A stretch of DNA of 13,716 bases from positions 1 to 13,716 of the forward strand of contig CADBSQ010000096.1 in the NCBI GenBank assembly GCA_902797415.1, given 5' to 3'. The notes below the pieces were generated by a model, which saw only the letters and a program-made list of their open reading frames with translations, did no database searches and was not told the origin of the DNA. The stretch's first letter is position 1; every line of letters begins with the position of its first letter. Shown one piece after another: positions 1-5,524 of this stretch. Made by a program: the position numbers and the translations under genes. The stretch comes from an uncultured Erysipelotrichaceae bacterium (GTDB lineage: Bacteria; Bacillota_I; Bacilli_A; RF39; UBA660).

Positions 1-108
1 AACAAATTTAATTCCATTTAACACGGGAATAATATTCTTAATTGATATTGCCTTTATTACATTATTTAGATTTTTTAATAATATATTTTTTTCAATTGTA
101 AATTTCAT
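1..108 (-). CDS. dnaN: DNA polymerase III beta sliding clamp, N-terminal fragment
   Basis: The reverse strand from the ATG at 108-106 stays open to the window edge and gives 36 residues beginning MKFTIEKNILLKNLNNV and containing IIPVLNGIKFV. This matches the DnaN N-terminus (MKFTI..., then the conserved IPIL-GI stretch). DnaN forms the ring-shaped dimer that tethers DNA polymerase III to template DNA. A purine-rich ribosome-binding site (GAAAGGA) lies just upstream of the start. It follows dnaA in the same direction, the usual dnaA-dnaN order. Only about one tenth of the protein is in the window, so catalytic or binding residues of the later domains cannot be judged. Identity is well supported by the first 36 residues together with position. 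Confidence 0.93.
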   Translation of the reverse strand, partial: MKFTIEKNILLKNLNNVIKAISIKNIIPVLNGIKFV

Positions 109-253
109 TTTCTTCTTTTCCTTTCTTCTTTATATATATAATATTAATAATAAGCCTTGTTGATACTGTTGAAAAATATAATATTTACCTTTTTTACTAA
201 GAAAAAACTATGTTAATATTTCTGTTCAAAACTATTAGTTAATTGTTAACAAG
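109..253 (-). other. dnaA-dnaN intergenic origin element with DnaA boxes and candidate unwinding site
   Basis: The 145-bp gap between dnaA and dnaN carries no gene. Read toward dnaN on the reverse strand it holds two adjoining DnaA-box-like 9-mers, TTTTCAACA (175-167) and GTATCAACA (166-158). These are followed directly by AGGC (157-154), by TTATTATTA (153-145) and by an almost pure A/T run to about 131. In Bacillus subtilis the basal unwinding system sits in the same gap and has the same order: two boxes, a short G/C patch, DnaA-trios (NTA triplets on this strand), then the melted AT region. A further 9-mer TTTTGAACA lies at 231-223 on the reverse strand. The assignment as the duplex-opening site is inference from this arrangement. 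Confidence 0.62.
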
Positions 254-1687
254 TTAATTAATACTGTCTTTAATCTCTTTTAAAACTTCTGCGAGTTTTT
301 TGTTTTCTTTTAAATCGTTTTTTATTTTATCACAAGCATGGATTATTGTCGAGTGATTACGATTTCCAAATTCTAATCCTATTTTAGGAAACGATTCATT
401 TGTGTAATTTCTACACAGGTATATTGCAATCTGTCTAGGAAAATTAATATTCGCGCTCCTTTTTTTACTTTTTAAATCTTTTACAGTAATATTATAGTAA
501 TCAGCAACCGCCTTTTGAATTTTTGAAATATTACTATCCATGTATACAGATTTTTTTAAATAGTCTTTCAATGCTTCATTGGCAAACTTTAAGTCTATAT
601 CTTGTTGATTCATAATTGCTGAATACGCGTACAGTCTGGTTACTGCTCCTTCAATGTGTCTTACGTCATTTTCACTATTACTAGCAATATACTCTATAAC
701 ATCTTCACTTACCATATTGGCAAGTGCCTGTCCTCTTAACTTGTTTTTAACAATCTTCTTTTTTAGTTCTAACTCTGGAGGATAAATATTTACAGTTAAT
801 CCCCAACTAAACCTTGTTCTTAGTCTTTCCTCAAGTAATTTTAAATCATCTGGACTTCTGTCAGAGCTTATTATAATTTGCTTATTTAAATCATATAAAT
901 TATTGAATGTATGAAAAAATTCTCTTTGAGTTTTATCAGCACCTTCAAGAAATTGAATATCATCTATCATTAGTACGTCAATGTTTCTGTATTTATCCTT
1001 AAATTCTTGTATATAATCAGTACTTTTTTTCATATTTATATTTGTAAAATCGGTTATAAATTGTTCACTTGTTACATATAAAACTCTTTTATTTGAGTTT
1101 TTAATTATATAATTGCCTATTGCATGCATTAAATGGGTTTTTCCTAATCCGCTTTTACCATGAATAAAAAATGGATTGTATAACCGTCCTGGTTGCTCTG
1201 CCACTGATATTGATGCAGTGTGAGCTAACCGATTTGATTCACCAATTATAAAATTATCAAACGTATATTTTTCTAATATATTATTATTTTCATAATTATT
1301 TATATTTTTTTCATAGTTGTTTATAACTTGGGTGTTATCAACAGTTATATCATTCTTTGAACCGCTGTTGATAACATTGTGTTTATCAACAGCTTCATTA
1401 ATATTCGTTATTTCATTTGGTAAAATGAAGTTTATTACACATTGCTTACCCAGAATATTTTCCATTAATTCCTCTATGATATCCAAATATCTCTTTTTTA
1501 GAGCTTCTTTTATGTAATCAGAGGAAGCTTTTATAGTAATAATTTTTATTTTTTTTCCATCTAATTCTTCATCTTTTATTTCATATATAGAACAGTTTTT
1601 AAACCAAGAGTTGATGGAAACGATTGCTATTCTATTCTTAAGTAGACTTATAAAATTATTCCATACAACTTCATATTCTTTTTTCAT
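254..1687 (-). CDS. dnaA: chromosomal replication initiator protein DnaA
   Basis: DnaA binds DnaA boxes, oligomerises with ATP and melts the origin. Counting from the first possible start at 1696 (480 residues), domain I spans 1-95 and a variable Asn-rich linker 96-140 (NNYE occurs twice). The AAA+ domain has Walker A GKSGLGKT at 180-187, Walker B MIDD ending at 246, sensor I SSDRSP at 277-282, the arginine-finger region ERLRTRF at 290-296 and sensor II RHIEG at 346-350. Domain IV follows, with the recognition motif FGNRNHSTIIHA near 443-454. I prefer the ATG at 1687 (477 residues): the upstream GTG and ATG fall inside GGGGTGATGG, which is itself an excellent ribosome-binding site spaced 6 nt from this ATG. 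The recognition motif has Asn where most families have Asp (RDHTT). Three box-like 9-mers lie inside the gene. Confidence 0.97.
   Translation of the reverse strand: MKKEYEVVWNNFISLLKNRIAIVSINSWFKNCSIYEIKDEELDGKKIKIITIKASSDYIKEALKKRYLDIIEELMENILGKQCVINFILPNEITNINEAVDKHNVINSGSKNDITVDNTQVINNYEKNINNYENNNILEKYTFDNFIIGESNRLAHTASISVAEQPGRLYNPFFIHGKSGLGKTHLMHAIGNYIIKNSNKRVLYVTSEQFITDFTNINMKKSTDYIQEFKDKYRNIDVLMIDDIQFLEGADKTQREFFHTFNNLYDLNKQIIISSDRSPDDLKLLEERLRTRFSWGLTVNIYPPELELKKKIVKNKLRGQALANMVSEDVIEYIASNSENDVRHIEGAVTRLYAYSAIMNQQDIDLKFANEALKDYLKKSVYMDSNISKIQKAVADYYNITVKDLKSKKRSANINFPRQIAIYLCRNYTNESFPKIGLEFGNRNHSTIIHACDKIKNDLKENKKLAEVLKEIKDSIN
1335..1391. promoter_or_regulatory. three DnaA-box-like 9-mers inside the dnaA coding sequence
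   Basis: Exact TTATCAACA occurs at 1335-1343 (+), 1366-1374 (reverse strand) and 1383-1391 (+). All three lie in the stretch encoding the poorly conserved linker (domain II) of DnaA, where protein sequence places little constraint on the DNA. The same 9-mer is found in the intergenic origin at 1925-1933, so these are plausible DnaA binding sites for autoregulation or DnaA titration. Binding is inferred from the motif only. Confidence 0.5.
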
Positions 1688-1718
1688 TTCCATCACCCCG
1701 TTTCTAATTAGTAAAACT

Positions 1719-1747
1719 ATTTTAACTTAAATGAATCAAAAGATAAA
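1719..1747 (-). promoter_or_regulatory. weak candidate dnaA promoter
   Basis: On the reverse strand TAAAAT at 1724-1719 could be a -10 element, with TTTATC at 1747-1742 as a poor -35 at 17-nt spacing. It would start transcription about 20 nt upstream of the ribosome-binding site. The AT richness makes chance -10 matches likely, so this is a low-confidence proposal. Confidence 0.28.
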
Positions 1748-1773
1748 GTTTTTTTCGCAAAAAAAATATATCA

Positions 1774-1809
1774 ACAAGGTTTTCAACAAGCAATTGTTGA
1801 AAACCTTGT
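1774..1809. repeat. perfect 16-bp inverted repeat with GCAA spacer in the origin
   Basis: The arm ACAAGGTTTTCAACAA (1774-1789) is followed by GCAA (1790-1793) and then by its exact reverse complement (1794-1809). Each arm contains one TTTTCAACA box, so the two boxes face each other, but the symmetry extends well beyond them. It could be a paired DnaA site or extrude as a hairpin. A run of six T follows at 1812-1817, but no gene transcribed in that direction ends here. Confidence 0.75.
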
Positions 1810-1869
1810 GATTTTTTCCCTTTAATAATAAGGTTTTATAAAAGTTTTCAACAATTTTATATTTTTTAG

Positions 1870-1933
1870 ATATCAACAATGTTCAAAAGTTTTGAACATA
1901 CTGTTCAAAAAATGTTCATAAATCTGTTGATAA
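1870..1933. promoter_or_regulatory. helically phased array of six DnaA-box-like 9-mers
   Basis: Six 9-mers start at 1870, 1880, 1890, 1902, 1913 and 1925, that is 10 to 12 bp apart. They are ATATCAACA (+), TGTTCAAAA (reverse box), TTTTGAACA (+), TGTTCAAAA, TGTTCATAA and TGTTGATAA (the last three reverse boxes). Spacing near one DNA turn would place all of them on one face of the helix. DnaA loading is an inference from the motif family. Confidence 0.55.
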
Positions 1934-1952
1934 TTATAAATTATTTATAATT
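1932..1952. repeat. 21-bp pure A/T palindrome
   Basis: Ten bases at 1932-1941 (AATTATAAAT) are exactly reverse-complemented at 1943-1952 around a central T at 1942. It lies between the last box (1925-1933) and the rpmH -35 element (1966). It is a candidate melting site or operator; the sequence alone cannot decide. Confidence 0.5.
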
Positions 1953-1965
1953 GTGCAAATATTTC

Positions 1966-1995
1966 TTGACTTTCCTTTCTATAATATAATATAAT
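1966..1995 (+). promoter_or_regulatory. rpmH promoter with three overlapping TATAAT hexamers
   Basis: TTGACT at 1966-1971 and TATAAT at 1990-1995 are separated by 18 nt. Two more TATAAT copies overlap at 1980-1985 and 1985-1990, but their spacing from the -35 is too short. The start would be near 2002, followed by a strong AAGGAGG ribosome-binding site at 2009-2015. It probably drives rpmH, rnpA, yidC and khpB. Confidence 0.78.
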
Positions 1996-2023
1996 ACTGT
2001 TGCTGAAAAAGGAGGCGGTTGTT

Positions 2024-2152
2024 GTGAAAAGAACTTATCAACCTAATAATCGTAAAATGAAGAAAAAACATGGTTTTTTTGCTAGAAAAGAAAGAAACAA
2101 TGTTATTCTAAATTCTAGAAGAAAAAAAGGTCGTAAAACACTTTGTAAATAA
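2024..2152 (+). CDS. rpmH: 50S ribosomal protein L34
   Basis: A 42-residue, highly basic protein starts at GTG and begins MKRTYQPNNRKMKKKHGFFAR, the hallmark of L34; it ends in RRKKGRKTLCK. L34 binds 23S rRNA in the large ribosomal subunit. Bacterial L34 is typically about 44 residues; here the middle section is about two residues shorter. The GTG start is fixed by the conserved N-terminus and by AAGGAGG at 2009-2015, 8 nt upstream. The gene is divergent from dnaA across the origin and leads the rpmH-rnpA-yidC-khpB cluster, as in many Bacilli. Confidence 0.97.
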   Translation: MKRTYQPNNRKMKKKHGFFARKERNNVILNSRRKKGRKTLCK

Positions 2153-2176
2153 TTATACTAGTGTTTTGTTTTTTTA
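2135..2176 (+). terminator. hairpin with T-run at the end of rpmH, possible attenuator
   Basis: AAAACACT (2135-2142, inside the last rpmH codons) pairs perfectly with AGTGTTTT (2160-2167) across a 17-nt loop and is followed by a run of T (2169-2175). The long AT-rich loop makes it weak. It could reduce transcription from rpmH into rnpA so that L34 mRNA exceeds RnpA mRNA. This role is inferred. Confidence 0.42.
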
Positions 2177-2191
2177 TTGTAAGGTATAATT

Positions 2192-2530
2192 ATGAAAAGA
2201 AATGAAATGATAAAAGATAAACATACTTTTAATTCTGTAATTAGGACTGGAAAATTTGTAAAAGACGAAAATTATGTTATTTATTATTTACCAAATGATA
2301 ATCTAAAGACTATGTTTGGTATTGCTATAAAGAGTAGTATTGGTAAAGCGGTAGTAAGAAATAAATTAAAGCGCCAAACGAGATTTATTATAGATAAATA
2401 CAAAAATCAGTTTAAAAATAATTATAATTATATTATAATGATAAGAGAGAAGTGTTTAATTAATGGATTTAATTCTATGGATAAATCTCTAAACACTTTA
2501 ATTGAAAGGATAAAATATGAAAAAAAGTAA
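2192..2530 (+). CDS. rnpA: ribonuclease P protein component
   Basis: A 112-residue basic protein of normal family length. RnpA binds the RNase P RNA and helps it cleave the 5' leader from pre-tRNA. The N-terminus MKRNEMIKDKHTFNSVIRTGK fits the family pattern (basic start, then F..V...GK), and the central GKAVVRNKLKRQTR is the RNR signature that contacts RNA. AAGGT at 2181-2185 serves as ribosome-binding site. The start lies 39 nt after rpmH, and the 3' end overlaps yidC by 14 nt, which suggests translational coupling. The RNase P RNA gene is not in this window. Confidence 0.95.
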   Translation: MKRNEMIKDKHTFNSVIRTGKFVKDENYVIYYLPNDNLKTMFGIAIKSSIGKAVVRNKLKRQTRFIIDKYKNQFKNNYNYIIMIREKCLINGFNSMDKSLNTLIERIKYEKK

Positions 2531-3515
2531 AAAATTGATAATTATAGCAGCTTTGTTTTTACTTTTATCAACTGGCTGTACCAAATATATGTCTGATTCA
2601 AATCATAAAAGGGTAATTAATGAGGTTACAGGTCAAGCATTAACTTCAAATATATTGTGTTTGCCTTCCGATAAAGCTCTTTTAGAAAAGTATAAAAAGA
2701 ATAAAGAACACCTTGATGTGGACTATAAGAAATTAAAACCTTGTAAAGAATTCAAATTAAATCAGGTAAAATACAACAGTTTATGGGAGAGTGTTTTTGT
2801 TAAACCGCTAGCTCTTGCATTAATTAAAACTGGTAATTTAGTTAAAAACTACGGTTTGGCGGTTATTATAATAGGTGCTTTAATAAGATTATTATTATTA
2901 CCTTTTACAAAAAAATCATTAATGCAATCTGAAAATATGAAAAAAGCTAATCCAGAACTTCAAAGAATTCAGAAAAAATATGGCAATAGTAAAGATCAAG
3001 CTGCAGCCATGCAAATGAGTTCTGAAATGATGGCTGTTTATAAAAAGTATGATATTAATCCTGCAAGCGGATGTATTGTTGCATTGGTACAATTACCTAT
3101 ACTATTTGCTTTCTTAGAAGCAATTAACAGAGTACCTGCAATATTTGAAGATTCATTTTTAACTTTGCAACTCGGTACTACACCATCTTTTGGAATTAAA
3201 ACAGGTAACTTACTTTATATAGTATTGGTATTATTAATTATAGTTTCAACCTATTTTTCTTATAAGTATTCTATGAATCAATCCACAGGAAATGAAGAGC
3301 AAGATAAACAAATGGGCATGATGATGAAATTTATGATAATTTTTATTTCCATTGCATCTTTAAGTTTGCCTACAGCTCTTGCATTATATTGGATTATATC
3401 TAATTTGCTAACTATGATCCAAAACGTTTATATAAAATGGAGACTAAACTCAAATGAGGTTAAAGTTGTTATAAAGGATAAAAAGGAAAACTCTAAGAAA
3501 AAGAAAGGTAAGTAG
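2517..3515 (+). CDS. yidC: YidC/Oxa1-family membrane protein insertase (lipoprotein type)
   Basis: YidC inserts and folds membrane proteins in the cytoplasmic membrane, alone or with Sec. The first 21 residues form a lipoprotein signal ending in the lipobox LSTGC, so Cys21 is the likely lipid anchor, as in SpoIIIJ of Bacillus. Hydrophobic segments lie near 112-130, 186-205, 231-248 and 271-295. The insertase core is recognisable, with Arg124 in GALIRLLLLPF as the groove arginine, then the helical hairpin MKKANPELQRIQKKYG and the YDINPASGC segment. The tail (311-332) is lysine-rich and may touch the ribosome. At 332 residues it is longer than SpoIIIJ (about 260), mostly because of a hydrophilic stretch at 22-90 with Cys48 and Cys76. 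It overlaps rnpA by 14 nt; GAAAGGA at 2504-2510 sets the start. Confidence 0.95.
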   Translation: MKKSKKLIIIAALFLLLSTGCTKYMSDSNHKRVINEVTGQALTSNILCLPSDKALLEKYKKNKEHLDVDYKKLKPCKEFKLNQVKYNSLWESVFVKPLALALIKTGNLVKNYGLAVIIIGALIRLLLLPFTKKSLMQSENMKKANPELQRIQKKYGNSKDQAAAMQMSSEMMAVYKKYDINPASGCIVALVQLPILFAFLEAINRVPAIFEDSFLTLQLGTTPSFGIKTGNLLYIVLVLLIIVSTYFSYKYSMNQSTGNEEQDKQMGMMMKFMIIFISIASLSLPTALALYWIISNLLTMIQNVYIKWRLNSNEVKVVIKDKKENSKKKKGK

Positions 3516-3519
3516 TATT

Positions 3520-4122
3520 ATGAAGTTAAATGTTTTTACTGGTAAAAAATATGATGATGTTCTAAAAGAAGCACTAGAAACATTAAATATGAGCAAAGAA
3601 GAGGTAATTGTTTCTAGAAAAGAAAAAAAATCTTTGTTTAAAAGTGAAGTGGAATTAACAGTTACACCACTAACAGATGTAGTTGAATATGCAAAAAACT
3701 TTATTACTGAACTTTTTGAAAAGGTTGCAATAGATATTAAATTTGAAAGTAGTATACGAGAGAATCAGATTTTACTAAAAATGCATTCAGAAGACAGTCC
3801 TATCATCATCGGTTATAGCGGTAAAAATTTGCAAGCCTTACAAACTGTAATGCGAGGTGTAATTAAATCTAAATTTGGAGTAACACCTTATATATCACTA
3901 GATGTTGGAAATTATAAAGATAGACAGATTAAAAATATTGAGAGAATGGCTAAGAGAATTTCAAAAGAAGTTTCTAAAACTGGAATTCCAGTAGAGCTAG
4001 ATAATATGAACTCATATGAAAGATTAATAGTTCATAATATTGTTGCTAAATTCGATAAGGTCATTTCGGAAAGCGAAGGAGAAGAACCAAATAGAAGAGT
4101 TTGGATAAAACCAAAAGAATAA
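3520..4122 (+). CDS. khpB: KhpB/Jag (EloR) RNA-binding protein
   Basis: A 200-residue protein with the three-part Jag layout. A small Jag-N domain (about 1-50, with VSRKEKKSLFKSEVELTV) is followed by a KH domain (about 70-130) whose GxxG loop is GYSG at 98-101. An R3H domain (about 137-198) has Arg168 and His172 in ERLIVHN, ahead of the conserved ESEGEEPNRRVWI ending. In Gram-positives KhpB pairs with KhpA, binds many RNAs and influences cell elongation and division. It begins 4 nt after yidC, the standard spoIIIJ-jag arrangement, and ends at a weak terminator. The Jag-N linker is shorter than in many homologues. Confidence 0.95.
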   Translation: MKLNVFTGKKYDDVLKEALETLNMSKEEVIVSRKEKKSLFKSEVELTVTPLTDVVEYAKNFITELFEKVAIDIKFESSIRENQILLKMHSEDSPIIIGYSGKNLQALQTVMRGVIKSKFGVTPYISLDVGNYKDRQIKNIERMAKRISKEVSKTGIPVELDNMNSYERLIVHNIVAKFDKVISESEGEEPNRRVWIKPKE

Positions 4123-4137
4123 TTTGGTCTTTTTTTA
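4110..4137 (+). terminator. weak intrinsic terminator after khpB
   Basis: ACCAAA (4110-4115) pairs with TTTGGT (4123-4128) around a 7-nt loop that contains the khpB stop codon; one C and then eight T (4130-4137) follow. The 6-bp stem is short, so read-through to mnmE is likely. Confidence 0.5.
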
Positions 4138-4152
4138 TTTTAATGGTATAAT
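4124..4152 (+). promoter_or_regulatory. mnmE promoter with extended -10
   Basis: TATAAT at 4147-4152 is preceded by TGG, giving an extended -10 (TGnTATAAT). TTGGTC at 4124-4129 stands 17 nt upstream as a partial -35 and overlaps the right arm of the khpB terminator. The ribosome-binding site AAGGAAAGGGG (4159-4169) follows, before the ATG at 4177. It probably starts a mnmE-mnmG-rsmG transcript. Confidence 0.6.
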
Positions 4153-4176
4153 ACGCTGAAGGAAAGGGGAAACTAT

Positions 4177-5520
4177 ATGGAAGATACTATATGTGCTGTT
4201 GCTACTCCTGTCGGTATCGGTGGCATTTCAATTATAAGGGTAAGCGGGGAAAGCTCTATTGAAATAGTAAACAAGATATTTAAGGGAAAAGATTTATCAA
4301 AAGTTGCTTCACACACAATTTCTTATGGATTTATCGTAGATAATGAAGAAAAAATAGATGAGGTATTAGTTAGTGTTATGCGTTCTCCAAAGACTTATAC
4401 CACAGAAAATACTGTGGAAATTAACACGCATGGTGGCACATCTACGGTTAATAAAGTAATTGAAATTTTAATCGAAAATGGTGTTAGGCTAGCTGAACCA
4501 GGCGAGTTTACAAAAAGGGCATTTTTAAACGGCAGAATTGATTTATTAGAGGCTAAAGCTGTAAGTGATTTAATTATGGCAAAAACTGAAAACGCTCGCA
4601 AAATATCAATGAATTCACTGACGGGAACATTAACCGATTTATTAAATAAAATAAAGCAAGATATATTAGAAATTGAGGCAAAGATAGAGGTAAATATTGA
4701 CTACCCAGAATATGATGATATTGAAAATATGACAAAAACCAATATTTTACCAGTACTTAAGTCTATTTCTCAAAAATTTAATAAAATAATTACTGAAAGT
4801 AAAAATTCTAAAATAATTACAAATGGTATAAATATTGCTTTAATAGGTAAACCAAATGTTGGAAAAAGTAGTTTATTAAATGCCTTACTGGAAGAAAATA
4901 AAGCAATAGTAACTAACATAGAAGGAACAACAAGAGACTCAGTAGAAGGTCAAATCGTTTTAAATGGTTTTTTAATTAATTTTATCGATACTGCAGGTAT
5001 AAGAAAAACTACTGATATTGTTGAGAAAATTGGTACAAAAAAGAGCTTAGAAATAGCAGAAAATGCCGATTTGATTATTTTGGTTTTAAATGGTAATGAA
5101 AAACTTACTAAAGAAGATACTTTTATTTTATCTAAAATAAAAAATAAAAAACATATAGTTTTTATTAATAAAGATGACTTAGAGAGTAAAAATGATTACA
5201 AAGGAAAACACATTACTGGTAATACAGTGAATAAAAACGGATTAAACGACTTAAAAAGCGAAATACTACATATTTTTAGCTTAGATAGTATTAGTGAAAA
5301 AGATTATACTTATATGACAAATGCTTCTGACGTGGCTAACATAAAACTTGCTAAGAAGTCAATTGATAACGCAATTAACACACTCGAAGATGGTTTAGAT
5401 CCTGATTTAGTATTAATAGATCTTAAAGAAACTAGAAAAAAAATAGGTTTAATACTTGGCGATAATATTTCTGAGGATTTAATTAATGAAATGTTTTCAA
5501 AATTTTGTTTAGGGAAGTGA
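4177..5520 (+). CDS. mnmE: tRNA uridine-5-carboxymethylaminomethyl modification GTPase MnmE
   Basis: With MnmG, MnmE installs the cmnm5 group on the wobble uridine (U34) of certain tRNAs, using GTP, tetrahydrofolate-derived carbon and glycine. The N-terminal folate-binding domain starts MEDTICAVATPVGIGGISIIR. The GTPase domain is inserted in the helical domain, with G1 GKPNVGKSS (224-232), G2 threonines in EGTTRDS (249-255), G3 DTAG (271-274) and G4 NKDD (331-334). The C-terminus ends FCLGK, the family's FCIGK with the catalytic Cys444. The 447 residues are normal. The stop is TGA directly after the conserved ending, so TGA is a stop in this organism. The gene sits 4 nt before mnmG. Confidence 0.97.
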   Translation: MEDTICAVATPVGIGGISIIRVSGESSIEIVNKIFKGKDLSKVASHTISYGFIVDNEEKIDEVLVSVMRSPKTYTTENTVEINTHGGTSTVNKVIEILIENGVRLAEPGEFTKRAFLNGRIDLLEAKAVSDLIMAKTENARKISMNSLTGTLTDLLNKIKQDILEIEAKIEVNIDYPEYDDIENMTKTNILPVLKSISQKFNKIITESKNSKIITNGINIALIGKPNVGKSSLLNALLEENKAIVTNIEGTTRDSVEGQIVLNGFLINFIDTAGIRKTTDIVEKIGTKKSLEIAENADLIILVLNGNEKLTKEDTFILSKIKNKKHIVFINKDDLESKNDYKGKHITGNTVNKNGLNDLKSEILHIFSLDSISEKDYTYMTNASDVANIKLAKKSIDNAINTLEDGLDPDLVLIDLKETRKKIGLILGDNISEDLINEMFSKFCLGK

Positions 5521-5524
5521 TTAT

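Larger units (their letters stand above)
1700..2008. other. main origin region (oriC) between dnaA and rpmH
   Basis: This gene-free interval lies between divergent dnaA and rpmH, the usual place for the larger box cluster of a split Bacillus-type origin. It holds TTWTCAACA or ATATCAACA 9-mers at 1768-1776, 1780-1788, 1795-1803 (reverse), 1845-1853, 1870-1878 and 1925-1933 (reverse). TTWTGAACA relatives lie at 1880-1888 (reverse), 1890-1898, 1902-1910 (reverse) and 1913-1921 (reverse). It also has a 16-bp perfect inverted repeat (1774-1809), a palindrome of TGTTCAAAA units (1879-1899), and a pure A/T palindrome (1932-1952). The promoters of dnaA and rpmH are embedded at its two ends. No canonical TTATCCACA is present, so the box assignment rests on clustering and similarity. 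Confidence 0.8.

Noticed and set aside
1317..1517. 66-codon open frame on the + strand opposite dnaA
   Set aside because: It lies fully antisense to the dnaA linker and domain I coding region, has no ribosome-binding site and has no recognisable protein pattern; an AT-rich shadow.
1811..1820. Intrinsic terminator reading of the 1774-1809 hairpin with its T run
   Set aside because: No gene transcribed rightward ends here: the gene on the left, dnaA, runs the other way. An origin role fits better.
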